From Bacillota bacterium (GTDB taxonomy: Bacteria; Bacillota; Sulfobacillia; Symbiobacteriales; ZC4RG38), in NCBI GenBank assembly GCA_003242505.1, contig QGUP01000123.1:1-6371 (forward strand): a stretch of 6,371 nt of DNA, in the 5' to 3' direction. Position 1 is the first letter of the stretch. Every line of letters begins with the position of its first letter. The position numbers and the translations under genes are program-made. Of the stretch, positions 1 to 6,185 are shown piece after piece. The notes under the pieces are model-generated. The model had not been told where the DNA came from, made no database searches, and saw only the letters and a list, made by a program, of their open reading frames with translations.

Positions 1-93
1 CGCAAACAGCCCCCCGAGGCCCGGGAGGGGGCCCGGGGCCACGGGTTGGGGGCGCCGTACCAAGCGCTGCCGACCCGGGCACCCGGTGAGTAG
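1..93 (+). CDS. Possible C-terminal end of an unidentified plus-strand gene (tentative)
   Basis: An open frame runs from the left edge to a TAG at 91-93, giving 30 residues that end in ALPTRAPGE. I do not recognise the protein. Third codon positions are G or C in 26 of 30 codons and second positions in 20 of 30, the pattern expected of real coding sequence in a genome this GC-rich. A strong hairpin with a T-rich 3' flank on this same strand begins 22 bp after the stop, which suits the end of a gene converging on the minus-strand operon. Against it, an overlapping minus-strand frame has similar composition, although it lacks a start with a ribosome binding site. Only the sequence left of the window can settle this. 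Confidence 0.27.
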   Translation, partial: RKQPPEAREGARGHGLGAPYQALPTRAPGE

Positions 94-115
94 GCCTCGA
101 ACAGACCTGGGGGAC

Positions 116-162
116 GCGCCGAGGGCTGCGGCCATCGCCGCAGCCCTCGGCGCATCTTCTTT
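116..162. terminator. Strong intrinsic terminator hairpin, probably bidirectional
   Basis: Bases 116-131 pair perfectly with 138-153 in a 16-bp stem that includes two A-T pairs. Bases 132 and 137 can add one more pair, leaving a CATC tetraloop. On the plus strand the stem is followed by ATCTTCTTT (154-162), a fair U-rich tail. On the minus strand it is followed by GTCCCCCAGG, with no U tract. It lies 35 bp after the DUF1540 stop codon, so it is the natural end of the minus-strand operon. The tail polarity suggests it also, or mainly, terminates a plus-strand transcript from the left. Confidence 0.75.
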
Positions 163-188
163 CCACCGCGGGCGTCAGCCCGCCACGC

Positions 189-497
189 TTACCCGCCGGA
201 GGTGCCGCCAGTGCCGCCGCCGGCGCCGCCCTGGCCCTTCAGGTAAGCCTCGTGGGGCAGGAGTTCCTGCACCGGCCCCCGGTTGCTCCCCCGGGGCCGG
301 AAGGTCTTGCAGGCGGTGGCCATGCAGTGCTGCACGGGGGTCGTGGGCAGCATCTGCGCCCCGGGGGCGTCGATGCTGTCCGGCCAGTCCGATGCAGCCG
401 CGTCGCTCACCACCAGGATCTTCTCGGCGAAGCAGTGGTTGCCCTGGCCCCAGTAGTCGCAGGAACTGACGGTGCAGTAGACCTCGATCTTGGGCAC
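189..497 (-). CDS. DUF1540 domain-containing small cysteine-rich protein
   Basis: A 102-residue protein, probably cytoplasmic, with no signal peptide or membrane segment. From the GTG start, cysteines fall at 8, 13 and 22 (C-X4-C-X8-C, within CTVSSCDYWGQGNHC), followed by an AEKILV strand and a second pair at 58 and 63 in HCMATACKTFRPR. This is the DUF1540 layout found in Bacillota: Cys-rich N-terminus, C-A-x-x-I-x-V, then C-x-T-F. The conserved cysteines suggest metal binding, but no function is established. The last 15 or so residues are a Gly/Thr-rich, probably disordered tail. I chose the GTG at 497 because GGAGG lies 8 nt upstream and the family motif begins at once. An in-frame ATG at 533 adds 12 residues and also has a GGAGG 8 nt upstream, inside the end of glyA. 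It is the last gene of the lipM-glyA run. Confidence 0.85.
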   Translation of the reverse strand: MPKIEVYCTVSSCDYWGQGNHCFAEKILVVSDAAASDWPDSIDAPGAQMLPTTPVQHCMATACKTFRPRGSNRGPVQELLPHEAYLKGQGGAGGGTGGTSGG

Positions 498-505
498 CCT
501 CACCA

Positions 506-510
506 CCTCC
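506..510 (-). promoter_or_regulatory. Ribosome binding site for the GTG start of the DUF1540 gene
   Basis: On the minus strand GGAGG (in GGGGGAGGTGG) is followed by 8 nt and then GTG at 497-495. A rival GGAGG at 542-546, within the last codons of glyA, is likewise 8 nt from an ATG at 533. Both are good sites. The inner one is preferred because the conserved Cys motif starts right after it. Confidence 0.6.
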
Positions 511-536
511 CCCGGGTTAGGGTGCCCCATCATGCC

Positions 537-1778
537 CTACTCCTCCCCGGCCACCAGGGGGAACCGGCTGGTGAGGGCCCGGACCCGCTCCGCCACCCGC
601 CGGAGTTCGGTCTCGTTGTGCCGGTTGTGGATGGCCGTCGCGATCAGGTCCGCGATCTCCTCCATCTCCGGCTCCTTCATCCCCCGGGTGGTGACCGCCG
701 GGGTGCCGATGCGGATGCCGGAGGTGACCGTCGGCTTCTGGGGGTCCCGGGGGATGGCGTTCTTGTTCACCGTGATGCCAACCCGGTCCAGCAGCTGCTC
801 CACCTCCTTGCCGGTGAGCCCCTGGGGCCGGAGGTCCACCAGCATCAGGTGGTTGTCGGTGCCGCCGGAGACCAGCCGGAAGCCCCGGTCCATGAGGGCC
901 CTCGCCAGGGCCTGGGCGTTTTTCACAATCTGGCCGCAGTACTCCCGGAACTCCGGGGTCTCGAGCTGCTTGAAGGCCACAGCCTTCGCGGCGATGACGT
1001 GCATCAAGGGCCCGCCCTGGGTGCCCGGGAAGACGGCGCTGTCCACCGCCCTGGCCAGTTCCGCCTTGCAGAGGATCAGCCCGCCCCGGGGTCCCCGGAG
1101 GGTCTTGTGGGTGGTGGAGGTGACCACGTGGGCATGAGGCACCGGGTTCGGGTAGTAGCCGGTGGCGCTCAAGCCGGCGAAGTGGGCCATATCCACCATC
1201 AGGTAGGCGCCCACCTCGTCGGCGATCTCCCGGAACCGGGCAAAATCAATGACCCGGGGGTAGGCCGAATACCCGGCGACGATCAGCTTGGGCCGGTGCT
1301 CCCGGGCGAGGCGGGCCACCTCGTCGTAGTCGATCCGCTCCGTCTCCGGGTCGACCCCGTAGGAGACGAACCGGTAGAGCTTGCCGGAGAAGTTGACCGG
1401 CGAGCCGTGGGTGAGGTGGCCGCCCTCGGCCAGGCTCATCCCCATCACCGTGTCCCCGGGCTGGAGGAGAGCCGCATAGGCCGCCTGGTTGGCCTGGGCG
1501 CCCGAGTGGGGCTGGACGTTGGCGTGCTCGGCGCCGAAGACCCGCTTGATCCGCTGCCGGGCCAGTTCCTCCACCACGTCCACGTACTCGCAGCCGCCGT
1601 AGTACCGCCGGCCCGGGTAGCCCTCCGCGTACTTGTTGGTCAGCACGCTGCCCATGGCCTCGAGGACCGCCCGGGGCACAAAGTTCTCCGAGGCGATGAG
1701 TTCGATCTTCTCCCGCTGCCGGCGGGCCTCGTTCTGGATCGCCTCGTACACCTCCGGGTCGAACTGCGCCAGGTTCAT
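537..1778 (-). CDS. glyA: Serine hydroxymethyltransferase
   Basis: A 413-residue PLP enzyme (EC 2.1.2.1) that interconverts serine plus tetrahydrofolate with glycine plus 5,10-methylene-tetrahydrofolate in the cytoplasm. The length is normal for bacterial GlyA. Visible hallmarks are IASENF (28-33), NKYAEGYPGRRYYGG (48-62), the HSGAQAN segment (91-97), the PLP-stacking His121 in EGGHLTHG, DMAHFAGL (196-203) with the Asp that contacts the pyridine nitrogen, and the TSTTHKTLRGPRGG motif with Schiff-base Lys225. Numbering runs one behind the Bacillus stearothermophilus enzyme (K226), and all expected catalytic residues are present. The ATG at 1778 has GGAGG at 1788-1792 with a 9-nt spacer, immediately after the lipM stop, so the two genes should be co-transcribed. 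Next to gcvPB and lipM, it recycles or supplies one-carbon units and glycine. Confidence 0.98.
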   Translation of the reverse strand: MNLAQFDPEVYEAIQNEARRQREKIELIASENFVPRAVLEAMGSVLTNKYAEGYPGRRYYGGCEYVDVVEELARQRIKRVFGAEHANVQPHSGAQANQAAYAALLQPGDTVMGMSLAEGGHLTHGSPVNFSGKLYRFVSYGVDPETERIDYDEVARLAREHRPKLIVAGYSAYPRVIDFARFREIADEVGAYLMVDMAHFAGLSATGYYPNPVPHAHVVTSTTHKTLRGPRGGLILCKAELARAVDSAVFPGTQGGPLMHVIAAKAVAFKQLETPEFREYCGQIVKNAQALARALMDRGFRLVSGGTDNHLMLVDLRPQGLTGKEVEQLLDRVGITVNKNAIPRDPQKPTVTSGIRIGTPAVTTRGMKEPEMEEIADLIATAIHNRHNETELRRVAERVRALTSRFPLVAGEE

Positions 1779-1792
1779 TCTTCCCTGCCTCC

Positions 1793-2650
1793 CTACCGCC
1801 GCAGGTTCCAGCTATCGTGGCCGTACTTCTCTGCCTCCAGCCGATCCGCCTCTGCCACCTCCGCCGGGGTCAGCTCCCCGGGGGTGAGGGTGATCCCCAG
1901 GGCCTCAGCAAAGCCGGCGATGAACGCGTCCCTGGCCTCCGCCCAGGAGACCTCCCGGCCCAGGGCCTCCCGGAGGCTGGTGGCCCGGCTCCGGAGGTGG
2001 GCCTTGGCCGCCTCCCGGCTCTCCGGCGGCACCTTGAGCAGGGTGAAGGTCAGGTCCACGTCCAGGTCCAGGAGGATGCTCCCGTGCTGGAGGATGGTCC
2101 CCGCCCGGCGGGTCTGGGCGCTGCCGACGATCTTCCGGCCCCCCACCACCAGCTCGTAGGCCGAAGGGGTGTCGAAGCAGGCCGGGGAGGCTTCGGCCCC
2201 CAGGGCCCGGGGGTCCTTCTCCCCGCCGGCCATCTCCGCCGGCGCCCCCAGCCGCCGGAGCCCCGCCAGGAGCCCCGCGGCCAGGAACCGGTAGGTCTCG
2301 ATCACCCCGCCGGGCAAGAGTTCCTCCCGGATGACCACCGAATAGGTAAGCTCCCGGTGGTGGAAGATGGCCCGGCCGCCGGTGGGCCGGCGGACCCAGC
2401 CGTAGCCCAGGCGCCGGCAGGCCTCCAGGTCCACCTCCCCGGCCATCCGCTGGAAGTAGCCGATGCTCACCGCCGGCGGCTCCCAGCCGTAAAACCGCAG
2501 GGTGGGGGGCACCTCGCCCCGGCTGTGGGCCAGGAGGACCGCCTCATCTATCGCCATGTTCCGGGGGCCGCTGGCAAAGCCGGTGTCCAACAGCCGCCAG
2601 CGCCGCTCCCGGAGGGTCGGGCTCTCATCGTGGTTCGTCCGCCGGGACAA
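1793..2650 (-). CDS. lipM: Octanoyl-[acyl carrier protein]:protein N-octanoyltransferase, LipM type
   Basis: A 285-residue cytoplasmic enzyme of the LplA/LipB fold (EC 2.3.1.181). In Bacillus subtilis LipM moves octanoate from ACP to the H protein of glycine cleavage, the first step of lipoyl assembly. Seen here: WRLLDTG..NMAIDEA at the N-terminus (18-37), LRFYGW (51-56), RRPTGGRAIFHHRELTYSV (87-105), the acyl-accepting Cys158 in PACFDTPSAYELVVGGRK, and Lys173 leading into IVGSAQTRR..QHGSILL. The C158 context matches Cys150 of B. subtilis LipM. This favours LipM over lipoate ligase LplA, which lacks that Cys, and over LipL, which sits in other contexts. The start is a TTG at 2650 with GGAGG 8 nt upstream. 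The longer open frame upstream only overlaps hrpB and lacks homology. It lies 80 bp after hrpB and 14 bp before glyA. Confidence 0.93.
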   Translation of the reverse strand: MSRRTNHDESPTLRERRWRLLDTGFASGPRNMAIDEAVLLAHSRGEVPPTLRFYGWEPPAVSIGYFQRMAGEVDLEACRRLGYGWVRRPTGGRAIFHHRELTYSVVIREELLPGGVIETYRFLAAGLLAGLRRLGAPAEMAGGEKDPRALGAEASPACFDTPSAYELVVGGRKIVGSAQTRRAGTILQHGSILLDLDVDLTFTLLKVPPESREAAKAHLRSRATSLREALGREVSWAEARDAFIAGFAEALGITLTPGELTPAEVAEADRLEAEKYGHDSWNLRR

Positions 2651-2658
2651 TTCCGTCG

Positions 2659-2663
2659 CCTCC
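2659..2663 (-). promoter_or_regulatory. Ribosome binding site fixing a TTG start for lipM
   Basis: GGAGG on the minus strand, then 8 nt (CGACGGAA), then TTG at 2650-2648. No in-frame ATG or GTG with a comparable site lies between hrpB and the conserved WRLLDTG segment. An ATG near 2626 is out of frame. Confidence 0.7.
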
Positions 2664-2685
2664 GTCGCATCAGGCTGCCGGCCCC

Positions 2686-2714
2686 ATTCTCCCACACCCC
2701 TGGCCCCCTGTCCA
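2686..2714 (-). promoter_or_regulatory. Candidate sigma-A promoter for lipM-glyA-DUF1540
   Basis: In the 80-bp gap after hrpB, the minus strand carries TGGACA (2714-2709; 5 of 6 matches to TTGACA), a 17-bp spacer, and GAGAAT (2691-2686; 4 of 6 matches to TATAAT), preceded directly by TGG as an extended -10. Transcription would start near 2679, about 30 nt before the lipM TTG. The optimal spacing and extended -10 support it, but the -10 is weak and the surroundings are very GC-rich, so chance is possible. lipM and glyA could instead rely on read-through from upstream. Confidence 0.4.
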
Positions 2715-2730
2715 GCCGGCCTGGGGCCCG

Positions 2731-5265
2731 CTATTTCCCAGGTCGGGTCCCCCGGGTCGGGGTGGCGCTGAGGGGGTCGTCGGGCCAGTAGTGCTTGGGG
2801 TACCGGCCCCGGAGTTCCTTGCGCACCTCGAAGTAGCCGGTTCGCCAGAAGCTCTCCAGGTCCCGGGTCACCTGGACCGGCCGGTGGGCCGGGGAGAGCA
2901 GGTGGAGGGTGAGGGGCACCCGGCCCCGGGCGATCCGCGGGGTCTCCCGGAGGCCGAAGATCTCCTGGATCCGGACCGCCAGCACCGGGGCCTCGGGGTC
3001 GCTGTAGTCGATGGGGATCCGGGAGCCGCTGGGGACCGTGAGGTGGGTGGGGGCCAGTTCGTCCAGCTCCCGGCGCTGCTCCCGGGTGAGCATCCCGAGG
3101 AGGATCTGGTAGAGGTCCAGCCCCTGGAGGTCGTCCCGGCTCCGCATCCCCCAGAGGTGGGGCGCCAGCCACTGGTCCAGGGTGGCCAGGAGCGCCTCGT
3201 CGGAAACGTCGGGCCAGCCCGGCTCCAGCCGGTGGAGGAACCGGAGCCGGTCCCGGAGCTGCCGGGCCGCCCGGGTCCAGGGCAGGATCTCCAGCCCCTG
3301 GGTCCGGATGCCGTCGAGGAGCGCCGCCAGCACCGCCTCGGGGTCCGGGTCGGCCAGAGGCCCCTCCCGGAGCACCAGGGCCCCCAGCCGCCGGCGCCAC
3401 CGGGCCCGGACCGCCTGGGCGCTGCGGTCCCAGGTGACCTGAGCCTCCTCCTCGATCTCGCCGGCCGGGTGGGCTTCGAGATCCTTCAGCTCCACCGGCG
3501 CCGCCAGGAAGATCCGGCCCTCGGGCCCCTGGTCGTCCAGCTCCGCGGCCACCAGGTACGGCGCGGCCGCCAGGGGCTGGGGGTGGGAAAGGGCCGCCCC
3601 CCGGCCGCTGCGCAGGACAAACCGCCCCTCCCCCCGGCGCTGGGCGATCCGGTCCGGGTAGGCGAAGGCCAGGAGGAGCCCGCAGGCCTCCACCTCCCCC
3701 GGCCGCCCCGGCGGCACCCTGAGGACGCGCTGCCAGTGCTCGGCCTCCGCCAGGGCCCGGCGGGCGGCGGCGAGGTCGACCACCGTCCCCGGCGGCGCCG
3801 CCCGGTCGGGCCGGTCGCCGGCCCGGAGCCGGTGCAGGGCCTCGACCCGGAGCCGGAGGTCCGCGTCGGGCAGGCCCCCCTCACCTCCGAGCCGCTCCCC
3901 CCGGAAGATGTCCCGGTCACTAAGGAGCGCCGCCACCTCGCAGGCCAGGCCCCCGAGACCCAGGGGAATCGCCGTCACGACCATATGGCCCAGGCGCGGG
4001 TGCATCCCCAGTTCTGCGATCCGCCGGCCGTGGGGGGTGATGGTCCCGTCGGGGGCCAGGGCCCCCAGCCGGCAGAGAAGCTCCTGGGCCTGGCGGAAGG
4101 CCGCGGCCGGCGGCGGGTCGAGCCAGCGCAGCTCCCCGGGGTCCTTCACCCCCCAGGCCGCCAGTTCCAGGGCCAGGGGGGCGAGGTCCGCGGCCAGGAT
4201 CTCCGGCGGGGTCTGGGGGAGAAGCTGCCGGTCCTCCGCCTCGGTCCAGAGCCGGTAGCAGACCCCCGGGCCGAGCCGGCCCGCCCGGCCCCGGCGCTGG
4301 TCTGCCGCGGCCCGGGAGACGGGCACCGTCTCCAGCCGGGTCATCCCCGTCCGGGGGGAGAACCGGGGGATCCGCATGAGCCCCGAATCCACCACCACCC
4401 GGACCCCCTCCACCGTCAGGCTGGTCTCGGCGACGGCGGTGGCCAGGACCACCTTCCGCTCCCCGGGCGGGCAGGGGGCGATGGCCCGGTCCTGCTCCTC
4501 CTGGGGGAGGCTGCCGTGCAGCGGCCGGACGTGAACCCCGGGGCCGAGGCCCGCCTCCGCGAGGAGGGCCTGGACCCGGCGGATCTCCGCCGCGCCAGGG
4601 AGAAAGACCAGGATGTCCCCCTCCTCCCGCTCCAGGGCCTCCAGCACCGTCCGGGCCACCAGGGGCTCGATCCGCCCCTCCGGCCGGCGCTCGAGGTACC
4701 GGGTCTCCACCGGGTAGCTGCGGCCCTCGCACCGGAGGACGGGGGCATCCCCCAGAAGGGCCGCGACCGGCTCGGCGTCGAGGGTGGCGGACATGACCAG
4801 GATCCGCAGGTCCTCCCGGAGGAAGGCCTGGGACTGGAGGCACAGGGCGAGGCCAAGGTCCGCGTGGAGGCTCCGCTCGTGGAACTCGTCGAAGATGACC
4901 AGCCCCACCCCCTCCAGGGCCGGGTCCGCCTGAAGGAGTCGGGTCAGCACCCCCTCGGTGATCACCTCGATCCGGGTCCGGGGCCCCACCCGGGTCTCCA
5001 GCCGCATCCGGTAGCCCACCGTCTCCCCCACCGGCTCCCCGAGGGTGGCGGCCATGTAGCGGGCCGCGGCCCGGGCCGCCAGCCGCCGGGGCTCCAGCAT
5101 CAGGATCTTCTTGCCCGCAAGCCACGGCTCGGGCAGCAGGGCCAGGGGCACCCGGGTGGTCTTGCCGGCGCCGGGGGGCGCCACCAGCACCGCGGCGGTC
5201 CGGTTGCGGAGGGTCTCTGTCAGGGTCGGGAGGATAGCGTCGATGGGCAGGCTCTGGCCGGTCAC
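2731..5265 (-). CDS. hrpB: ATP-dependent RNA helicase HrpB (DEAH-box, SF2)
   Basis: An 844-residue, full-length HrpB-type DEAH/RHA helicase; family members are usually about 800-850 residues. Motifs in order: LPIDAILP near the N-terminus, Walker A GAGKTT (32-37), EPRRLAAR (58-65), DEFHERS (126-132; DEFH replaces DEAH, as in E. coli HrpB), SAT (159-161), LHGSL (249-253), ATAVAETSLT (275-284) and QRRGRAGR (323-330). The HA2-like region follows. The C-terminal HrpB_C domain is clear, with PTHLTVPSGSRI, ETPRIARGRVPL, PVQVTRDLESFW and GRYPKHYWPDDPL. It should unwind or remodel RNA or RNA-protein complexes using NTP, but its physiological substrate is poorly known even in E. coli. The GTG start at 5265 is chosen because family homology begins there. 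GGTGA overlaps the stop of the gene upstream, only 4 bp away, so coupled translation is likely. Confidence 0.96.
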   Translation of the reverse strand: MTGQSLPIDAILPTLTETLRNRTAAVLVAPPGAGKTTRVPLALLPEPWLAGKKILMLEPRRLAARAAARYMAATLGEPVGETVGYRMRLETRVGPRTRIEVITEGVLTRLLQADPALEGVGLVIFDEFHERSLHADLGLALCLQSQAFLREDLRILVMSATLDAEPVAALLGDAPVLRCEGRSYPVETRYLERRPEGRIEPLVARTVLEALEREEGDILVFLPGAAEIRRVQALLAEAGLGPGVHVRPLHGSLPQEEQDRAIAPCPPGERKVVLATAVAETSLTVEGVRVVVDSGLMRIPRFSPRTGMTRLETVPVSRAAADQRRGRAGRLGPGVCYRLWTEAEDRQLLPQTPPEILAADLAPLALELAAWGVKDPGELRWLDPPPAAAFRQAQELLCRLGALAPDGTITPHGRRIAELGMHPRLGHMVVTAIPLGLGGLACEVAALLSDRDIFRGERLGGEGGLPDADLRLRVEALHRLRAGDRPDRAAPPGTVVDLAAARRALAEAEHWQRVLRVPPGRPGEVEACGLLLAFAYPDRIAQRRGEGRFVLRSGRGAALSHPQPLAAAPYLVAAELDDQGPEGRIFLAAPVELKDLEAHPAGEIEEEAQVTWDRSAQAVRARWRRRLGALVLREGPLADPDPEAVLAALLDGIRTQGLEILPWTRAARQLRDRLRFLHRLEPGWPDVSDEALLATLDQWLAPHLWGMRSRDDLQGLDLYQILLGMLTREQRRELDELAPTHLTVPSGSRIPIDYSDPEAPVLAVRIQEIFGLRETPRIARGRVPLTLHLLSPAHRPVQVTRDLESFWRTGYFEVRKELRGRYPKHYWPDDPLSATPTRGTRPGK

Positions 5266-5274
5266 CTTCTCACC
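5266..5274 (-). promoter_or_regulatory. Ribosome binding site of hrpB overlapping the upstream stop codon
   Basis: The minus-strand sequence GGTGAGAAG precedes the GTG at 5265. GGTGA, which matches the anti-Shine-Dalgarno complement, includes the TGA stop of the serine hydrolase gene. The spacer is a short 4 nt. This arrangement favours termination-reinitiation between the two genes. Confidence 0.5.
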
Positions 5275-6106
5275 GCCGGGGCGTCGGCCCGGCGAGGGTC
5301 GTGAAGTGGTCGTAAAGAGCCCGCGAGAGCAGGGCCAGGACGATGGCCCCCCCGGGGTCCGGGGGCGCCCGCTCATCCCGGCAGCCCTTGGACATGATCG
5401 CCACCACATACCGGACGGAGGGGGTCTCGATGAGACCCACGTCCGCCCGGACGTCGTCGCTCCAGCCGCTCTTCGAGGCCACCCGGACGGGGCAGCGGCC
5501 CATCTCCTCCTCCTCGAACTGGTAGTCGTCGATATACCGGGTGAGCATCTCCTTGTGCTGCTGCCGGTAGAGCATCCCCAGCATCTCGGCGCAGGCCCCG
5601 GGGGTGAGCCACTCCCCCCGGGCGAGGCCCAGCAGCAGCCGGCCCAGGTCCGCCGGGGTGCTCTCCGCCAGGGGGCCGCTCCCCTGGAAGATCTTCCGGT
5701 AGAGCCGGGTCCGGTGCAGGCCGATGGCCGCCATCGAGCGGGTCACCGCCTCCACCCCCACCAGGTCCAGGAGGACGTTGGTGGCGGTGTTGTCGCTGAC
5801 GGTGATCATGAGGGTGCAGTAGTCCCGCACCGGCAGGGCGATCCCCGGGGTCAGGTCCTTCAGCACCCCGGAGCCCGGGACCTGGTTCTCCCGGGTGAGG
5901 GGCAGGGGATCCTCGAGGCGGAACCGGCCCTCCCCGGCCTGCCGGAAGACCTCGTACAGGATCGGCACCTTGATGGTGGAGGCGGTGGGGAAGGGCTCCT
6001 CGGCGCCATACGCCACCGGCTCGCCCCCGTCCACCCGGCAGGCCCAGACCCCGAGCCGGCCGCTGAACCCCCGGGCGATTTCCTCGATCTCCGCCAGGAC
6101 CCGCAT
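5270..6106 (-). CDS. Class A beta-lactamase-fold serine hydrolase, probably not a true beta-lactamase
   Basis: A 278-residue protein of the Beta-lactamase2 (PenP-like) family. Active-site motifs are STIK (43-46, nucleophile Ser43 and Lys46), SDN (104-106) and KSG (212-214, in place of the usual KTG). The segment STPADLGRLL (149-158) matches the helix that follows the omega loop in class A enzymes. The omega loop itself is short, and residues 131-147 contain no acidic residue and no ExxLN motif, so the deacylating Glu166 appears to be missing. No signal peptide precedes the fold, which points to a cytoplasmic enzyme rather than a secreted drug-resistance protein. Peptidase or esterase activity is possible; the substrate is unknown. 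The ATG at 6106 is favoured because GGGGAGGGAG lies 9-12 nt upstream. A longer GTG start at 6148 would fall inside the hairpin stem. It is tightly followed by hrpB. Confidence 0.88.
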   Translation of the reverse strand: MRVLAEIEEIARGFSGRLGVWACRVDGGEPVAYGAEEPFPTASTIKVPILYEVFRQAGEGRFRLEDPLPLTRENQVPGSGVLKDLTPGIALPVRDYCTLMITVSDNTATNVLLDLVGVEAVTRSMAAIGLHRTRLYRKIFQGSGPLAESTPADLGRLLLGLARGEWLTPGACAEMLGMLYRQQHKEMLTRYIDDYQFEEEEMGRCPVRVASKSGWSDDVRADVGLIETPSVRYVVAIMSKGCRDERAPPDPGGAIVLALLSRALYDHFTTLAGPTPRR

Positions 6107-6135
6107 CGCCTCAGGCTCCCTCCCCACCTGCGCAG

Positions 6136-6168
6136 GCCGCCCCCGCACCGGGCCGGTGCGGGGGCGGC
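6136..6168 (-). terminator. Perfect GC hairpin between gcvPB and the serine hydrolase gene (terminator, attenuator or RNA stabiliser)
   Basis: Bases 6136-6150 pair perfectly with 6154-6168, a 15-bp stem with one A-T pair and a 3-nt loop. It begins 17 bp after the gcvPB stop and ends 29 bp before the ATG of the next gene. No U tract follows on either strand, so it is not a textbook intrinsic terminator. Its position right after a stop codon fits partial termination, or protection of the 3' end of gcv mRNA. I see no convincing promoter between it and the next gene. Confidence 0.55.
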
Positions 6169-6185
6169 AGCCACCTGGCAGGCAC

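Noticed and set aside
1..188. Structured RNA gene (SRP RNA, tRNA or riboswitch) at the left end
   Set aside because: I looked for the SRP GGAAGGGAGCAG-type loop, tRNA arms and the T-box motif on both strands and found none. Only the 116-153 hairpin is convincing.
252..2159. Plus-strand open frame of 635 codons across glyA and parts of its neighbours
   Set aside because: It is a low-complexity shadow frame opposite glyA and lipM, both of which show full catalytic motifs.
2651..3400. Upstream extension of the lipM frame over the 3' end of hrpB
   Set aside because: The extension is Pro/Gly/Ala-rich and lacks any resemblance to lipoyl transferases. It overlaps conserved HrpB_C coding sequence, and a TTG with a strong ribosome binding site sits where LipM homology begins.
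3920..5125. Second minus-strand frame of 401 codons inside hrpB
   Set aside because: It is out of frame with the helicase motifs and has a Gly/Pro/Arg composition typical of a shifted reading of GC-rich coding DNA.
2791..5304. Plus-strand open frame of 837 codons antisense to hrpB
   Set aside because: It mirrors the hrpB codon frame and is rich in Gly, Pro, Arg and Val with no recognisable domain. Long antisense frames without stops are expected where third positions are nearly all G or C. The minus-strand reading has complete helicase motifs.
5270..6106. Antibiotic-resistance beta-lactamase
   Set aside because: The absence of an export signal and of an ExxLN omega-loop motif argues against drug hydrolysis despite the STIK, SDN and KSG motifs.
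5270..6148. Longer serine hydrolase starting at a GTG at 6148
   Set aside because: The start codon lies inside the hairpin stem with no ribosome binding site, and the extra 14 residues add nothing to the fold. The ATG at 6106 has a purine-rich site.
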